Shown here one piece after another: positions 8,053 to 11,259 of a DNA stretch of 11,259 nt. Numbering within the stretch: the first letter of the stretch is position 1; each line of letters begins with the position of its first letter. The notes beneath the pieces were generated by a model. That model was given only the letters and a program-made list of their open reading frames with translations, was not told the origin of the DNA and did no database searches. A program made the position numbers and the translations under genes. The DNA is from Neolecta irregularis DAH-3. Its lineage: Eukaryota > Ascomycota > Neolectomycetes > Neolectales > Neolectaceae. The DNA is taken from positions 1 through 11,259 of the forward strand of contig LXFE01000917.1 in the NCBI GenBank assembly GCA_001929475.1, given 5' to 3'.

Positions 8053-8579
8053 ATGAGACTACACGTTGTCGGGAGAATGATATCCCATGAGACGGCATCC
8101 AAAATCGTTAAAGTATCAAAAGGCCTGTTGTTTGTTTTTGCTGGATTAGTCGTCCTTGCCTCAGTTGCATGGTTCATACTTCCAAGTTGTACTTCGTGTA
8201 TCGAGAGTACGGATCCTGCAAGTGAAGGTATATCGTGATAGTTCAATTACCAACGAAAGGTGTAGAAATAGATGTAACGGGTTGGTCGGAAGACCTATTT
8301 AGAGAATTTTTGGAAAAAGTACATCCGGTATCAATCTCATTCGCTTTACTATGGCTGATATCCGTTAGCAGTTTCAAAGTATCGAGAGTACGGATCCTAC
8401 AAGTGAAGGTATATCGTGATAGTTCTATTACCAACGAAAGATGTAGAAATAGATGTATCGGGTTGGTCGGAAGACCTATTGAGAGAATGGATGGAAAAAG
8501 TACATCCGGTATCAATCTCATTCGCTTTACTATGGCTGATATTCGTTAGCAGTATCAAAATCGAGAACTTCGAAGATAA
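8053..8579 (+). CDS. Small single-pass membrane protein with a two-copy 36-residue repeat
   Basis: Not recognised by name. Proposed exons are 8053-8227, 8260-8327, 8369-8408, 8441-8508 and 8550-8579, giving 126 aa. The introns are 32, 41, 32 and 41 nt, the sizes seen throughout the window. Residues 24-43 (GLLFVFAGLVVLASVAWFIL) form one strong transmembrane helix after a short basic N-terminus. The rest is two 36-residue repeats (50-85 and 86-121). Each begins IESTDP, passes through an acidic linker, contains a helix of type GWSEDLLREWMEKVHPQ, and is followed by the tail RELRR. A Trp-x-x-x-x-Leu/Phe-x-x-x/Trp helix loosely recalls Ish1-type repeats of fungal envelope stress proteins, but this is weak. 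Without splicing each frame hits stops. The model is supported by phase agreement of all four introns and by equal treatment of both copies. Confidence 0.65.
8198..8559 (+). repeat. 181-bp direct tandem duplication (exon-intron-exon-intron)
   Basis: Copy 1 is 8198-8378 and copy 2 is 8379-8559, exactly abutting. By eye they differ at 10 of 181 positions with no indels. The unit contains 108 coding bases and 73 intronic bases in the model of the overlapping gene. 181 is not a multiple of three, but the spliced 108 is. Confidence 0.95.
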
Positions 8580-8596
8580 GGATGAGTATATTAATG

Positions 8597-8803
8597 GGTG
8601 AGGAGAGGGCAGTAACAGGCAAGGAGGGTGGAGCCATAACGGGCAAGGAGGACGGGCGAGGTGGGCAGGGCTGGGCGAGGAGGGCGGGGCGATAACGGCC
8701 AAGGACGGTAGAGCAATAACGGGCGAAGAGGATGGGGCAATAACGGCCAAGGAGGGCAGCGCGATAACGGGAGAGGAGGGCGGGTCGGGATCAGGAGGGC
8801 GAG
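8597..8803 (+). repeat. GC-rich 24-bp-period minisatellite
   Basis: Degenerate units of the form GATAACGGGCAAGGAGGGCG recur at about 8636, 8690, 8715, 8739 and 8763, alternating GGGC and GGCC after ATAAC. The array abuts the point where Argonaute homology stops on the opposite strand (8804). Confidence 0.8.
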
Positions 8804-9875
8804 CGGCAGTTTGCATTTAGCCCTTAATGTTTCAAGACTTTGACGAACCACGGACTCAAGATCGGCAATCATCTCAACGTGGGTATCTTGAGCTCGCCCT
8901 TGAGCGCAGTAGTCTGCAGCTTCAAGATCCATACTAATGACCAAGCTCGCGAGCGATGGTTGAGGTGACCCGGGTGCTAACGTCTGCACCATGAACATTC
9001 AATTGTATTGGGGAGTTAGATTGCTGTTGACTCCACCCAACTTTTTATTGATTTTTAGAAAAAGATTACAAGCAAATTGCAGGGAAGCCTATCAGATCAG
9101 CCATGTGTTCAATCTATTGAGCAGAGGTACCTTCAAAACATTTCTTGTCAGAGCAACTTGGCACATAACTCCAAGGTCTATATCACAAGATCCCTTGATT
9201 CTATTATACAGTTCAGTATTTCTAAAGGAGTAAAGGGAAAGAAAGAAATCAACAGAGGCCTTTTTGCCTGATCTTTGCCATGCAGAATTGCCGATGTTGT
9301 GTAGAACAGTCGTAATATTTGTCTGTGCGTTTGCGTTTTCAATGATGGGAGATGTAACGTTAAATATCATGCCGCTCTCTCGGCCGCAGGGAGTCAACTA
9401 GTCAACAAATCGACAGAGTTGTTCTGCGTTGCAATGACGTTGACTGTCGAGGATTACAATAGCCCAGTTATTTATGACTTTAGGCTAGATTGATGAGGAT
9501 AACTCAAGGGCTGTAGGAACATACTTTGATGAATCTGATATGTTTGAGATCCCATTGTACATTATCCCGGATCTGGGCGCATTTGTTGCCAAACTGGACG
9601 TCAGGTTTGGGTAAAAGTCGTCCCTGGACAGAGATCATTTTCGTGTCGACCTGCAAGCCGTAGTGGCGAAGCATGGAGTTTTTAGATCGATCGATCAATC
9701 AAGTGAGTCGACATTTCTAGAAATCTGGGCTTTTCGATCATTAGGCCTCATTGCTGCGACTTTAATTAAAGTGCTTGTGATATCCTGGGCAAGAACTCCA
9801 TTGTAGCGTTGACCCTAAGCTTACAGTCTTCACATCCAAGAATTATACGGGATGCATGATGCAGAACTCAAGAGG
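8804..9875 (-). pseudogene. Argonaute relic (PAZ end, linker 2, MID, start of PIWI)
   Basis: Read on the minus strand: PLEFCIMHP (9875-9849), a 34-nt intron, then GQRYNGVLAQDITSTLIKVA and NVDSLD to a TGA at 9697. After a frame change come SKNSMLRHYGLQVDTKMISV and QGRLLPKPDVQFGN (linker 2), then an intron at 9524-9485 (40 nt). WAIVILDSQRHCNAEQL follows, then a TAG at 9400, and then the MID domain with NTELYNRIKGSCDIDLGVMC. A 42-nt intron at 9130-9089 leads to LKINKKLGGVNSNLTPQYN, then TGA at 9001 and PSLASLVISMDLEAADYCAQ (PIWI). Homology ends at CKLP (8804). The Tyr, Lys, Gln and Lys expected in the 5'-phosphate pocket are still readable. The first catalytic Asp (GADV) is out of frame, and the rest of the catalytic tetrad and the N-terminal half are absent. 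It would have loaded small RNAs in RNA silencing. Confidence 0.85.
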
Positions 9876-10589
9876 AAAAATAGATAGGCGAGGAAGTGGA
9901 GCGTGACAGAGGACGGGGGTAGAGGCGGTAGAGGGGAGACCAGCGAGGCAGTGTACAGCGACACAGGAGAGGCGTCAGTAGCCTGCAGGCAATACCCGGT
10001 GAGCAGTGCGCAGACGAAACGGTGGTACTCGAAGATACGGCGGTCAGCAGGCACCAGCGGCTCCGGCAGAAACGGCTGGCAACCGCCCGGTGCTTGTAGA
10101 GCTCGAAGCGGCCATCGGAGGAGTGCTTACGCCTTGCCGGAGCGGGCGAGGTCTGTAGTTCGGGCGACCAGGTGCGCGAAACCGTAGTGCTGTGACTACG
10201 GGTGAGCCAGGCGGCTGTACGCAGCGCAGCTCGGGCGGCAGAAGACGGTGGCATGAGAAGGGCTCGCGGACGAGCACGGTAACGCAGAGCCCGCGTCTGC
10301 CTGGATGTCTTCGCTGAGGGCCCGAGCGATATCACGCGGAGAAGCGACGGGGATGAAGAAAGCTGCCCAGAGGCGAAGAGCGACGGTTCAACAACGCCGG
10401 ATCCTGCAGGAGCGCGCTGGGTGACAATGAGAGGAGGGATGAAAAGAAAGGGGAGGGTGGATCGGGGGAGGAGGCATCCGAGCAGATATAGTTTAGCAGG
10501 TCTGGGTGGTCGCCGTGGAGAAGCAAAGGCCGTAGTCGTGGGGGCAGGCAAAGTCCTGGGGGGCTTGAGATAGCAGCGGCTTGGTTCCT
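9876..10589. other. GC-rich block of unknown content between the Argonaute and CDF relics
   Basis: The base composition rises sharply here compared with the flanks. Long open frames exist on the minus strand simply because stops are rare. Short stretches look protein-like in shifting minus-strand frames, for example ACPHDYGLCFSTATTQTC near 10500-10560, DGRFELYKHRAV near 10090 and DRRIFEYHRFVCALLTGYCL near 10010. I cannot connect them or match them to a family. It may be another decayed gene or inserted foreign DNA. Confidence 0.4.
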
Positions 10590-10944
10590 CAAGGTAGCCC
10601 TGCATGTGCAGCAGGAGATTGAAGGCGAGAAGGAAATCGGAGTTGAATAGCACGCCTAGGACTCCTGTGCGCTGCCAGCCGTAGGTGTACTTTGACGACG
10701 TCTTTCTGCTCCAGGCAAGCTTTACAGCGTACAGCCCCTTGATGAATGAGAAAAACTCATTGATCATGCCAAATGAATTGGCAACCAGCGACAGGGAAGG
10801 GATCATGTAGCCATAGATGATCTCAAACCCAAAGGAAACCAAGTCAATGGCCAGCAGGGTGGTGATGTGGGTGGACCACAAAAGAGGCAACCACTGGGTG
10901 GGCCAAGTCCACTGAGTCCTCATACCACACTGGTATTTGGTCAT
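10590..10944 (-). pseudogene. Cation diffusion facilitator (zinc transporter) N-terminal fragment
   Basis: From ATG 10944 (minus strand), residues 29-118 align by eye with the first three membrane helices of CDF zinc transporters of the Zrc1/Cot1/ZnT type: TLLAIDLVSFGFEIIYGY, then SLSLVANSFGMINE, then LYAVKLA, SSKYTYGWQR and VLGVLFNSDFLLAFNLLLHM. The family motif in helix II is usually DSFHMLND, whose His and Asp bind zinc. Here it is NSFGMINE, so both ligands are replaced. Homology stops at about residue 118 and the frame then runs on for 240 codons through the GC-rich block with unrelated, low-complexity sequence. Helices IV-VI and the cytoplasmic domain are missing. The fragment has no frameshift, which is odd for a relic. 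It cannot be a working transporter. Confidence 0.75.
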
Positions 10945-11259
10945 TCTTGGTTGACTTGCATATAGAGTAAATCATTTACATACAGGTAGCTTATAGGTTG
11001 TGTATATACTTACACTAAGAGGTGGTCAGTTGCACTGTTTATCAGTCTATTATTGTAAGCACTCCAAGGATCTGGGCAATCAGGTTACACAGGGCGATCG
11101 TGTTACACGGTGGCGATTGGGTTACACGAATGGACTGGGTGGATCTGGAGTAACACTCAGAACTGGGATGCTAGCAAGCAACAATAAACAAGTCTACTAT
11201 CTCAGTAGTTACAAAGTGAGAATAGTTAGGTATGGTGGTTAGCAAGCTATTTAAATAAG
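10945..11259. other. AT-rich end of window with three spaced GTTACAC elements
   Basis: No gene recognised. GTTACAC occurs at 11084, 11102 and 11121 with spacings of 18 and 19 bp, each preceded by a GGGCGAT/GGCGATT-like segment, so this is a small degenerate tandem repeat. TATA-like runs lie around 11000. It is upstream of the minus-strand CDF fragment and could be the remains of its promoter. Confidence 0.5.

Noticed and set aside
9398-9410. An intron removing the Argonaute TAG
   Set aside because: The possible 30-32 nt intron from the GTT at about 9406 would delete conserved MID residues (the CRESGM-like segment), so the stop is more likely real.
8999-9697. Alternative genetic code (TGA read as sense) to rescue the Argonaute frame
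   Set aside because: TAG also interrupts the frame, frameshifts are present, and the oxidoreductase-like gene ends normally at TGA.
9868-10590. Long minus-strand open frame continuing the CDF fragment for about 240 codons
   Set aside because: The composition is low-complexity Ser/Pro/Arg/Leu, homology stops at helix III, and the open frame is explained by high GC content.
11084-11127. Telomere repeat
   Set aside because: There are only three copies, with diverged 11-12 bp spacers, which is unlike a telomeric array.

Overview
The window comes from a fungus, most likely an ascomycete. It carries a CCT5 chaperonin end, an Mks1/DUF3295-type regulator with a short AreA-GATA-like motif, ARP8 of the INO80 complex, an oxidoreductase-like (OXLD1 type) protein and a CipC/DUF3759 protein, and all of these show fungal sequence signatures. 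Every conserved gene is interrupted by very short introns: about 22 can be placed from protein continuity, nearly all 32-43 nt, GT-AG, often with a CTGAT/CTGAC/CTAAC/TTGAC branch-like motif close to the acceptor. I cannot name the species or class.

Left part (1-6265), a normal gene-bearing region. The 3' end of CCT5 (+, 1-389) carries an in-frame purine-rich minisatellite. A spacer (390-908) holds polypyrimidine repeats and short tandem copies of a CATGTCGGTCTATAG-like unit. The Mks1/DUF3295-type gene follows (+, 909-2308, 2 exons) and converges on ARP8 (-, 4799-2484, about 10 exons). ARP8 shares a 194-bp divergent promoter with the oxidoreductase-like gene (+, 4994-5547, 3 exons). Then comes a CipC-like gene (+, 5821-6265, 3 exons) with a clear TATA box and three STRE-type CCCCT/AGGGG sites.

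Right part (6266-11259), a decayed, repeat-rich accessory region. It contains a FAD-monooxygenase relic (+, about 6602-7150), G-rich minisatellites, a small single-pass membrane protein gene (+, 8053-8579), an Argonaute relic (-, about 9875-8804), a GC-rich block (about 9900-10590), and the N-terminal third of a cation diffusion facilitator (-, 10944 to about 10590) that has lost its metal ligands. The small membrane protein gene contains a 181-bp tandem duplication of two exons plus two introns. The relics still show correct short introns, so they decayed after belonging to this genome. They are broken by indels, stops and truncation at minisatellite or GC-rich junctions.

The most noteworthy points are the exon-intron tandem duplication whose exonic differences are all amino-acid changing, the dead Argonaute (possible loss of one RNAi component), the in-frame minisatellite inside a chaperonin gene, and the uniformly tiny introns. 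No operon-like system, CRISPR array, rRNA or tRNA was recognised. All identifications were made by reading translated sequence against remembered family motifs, without a database search.
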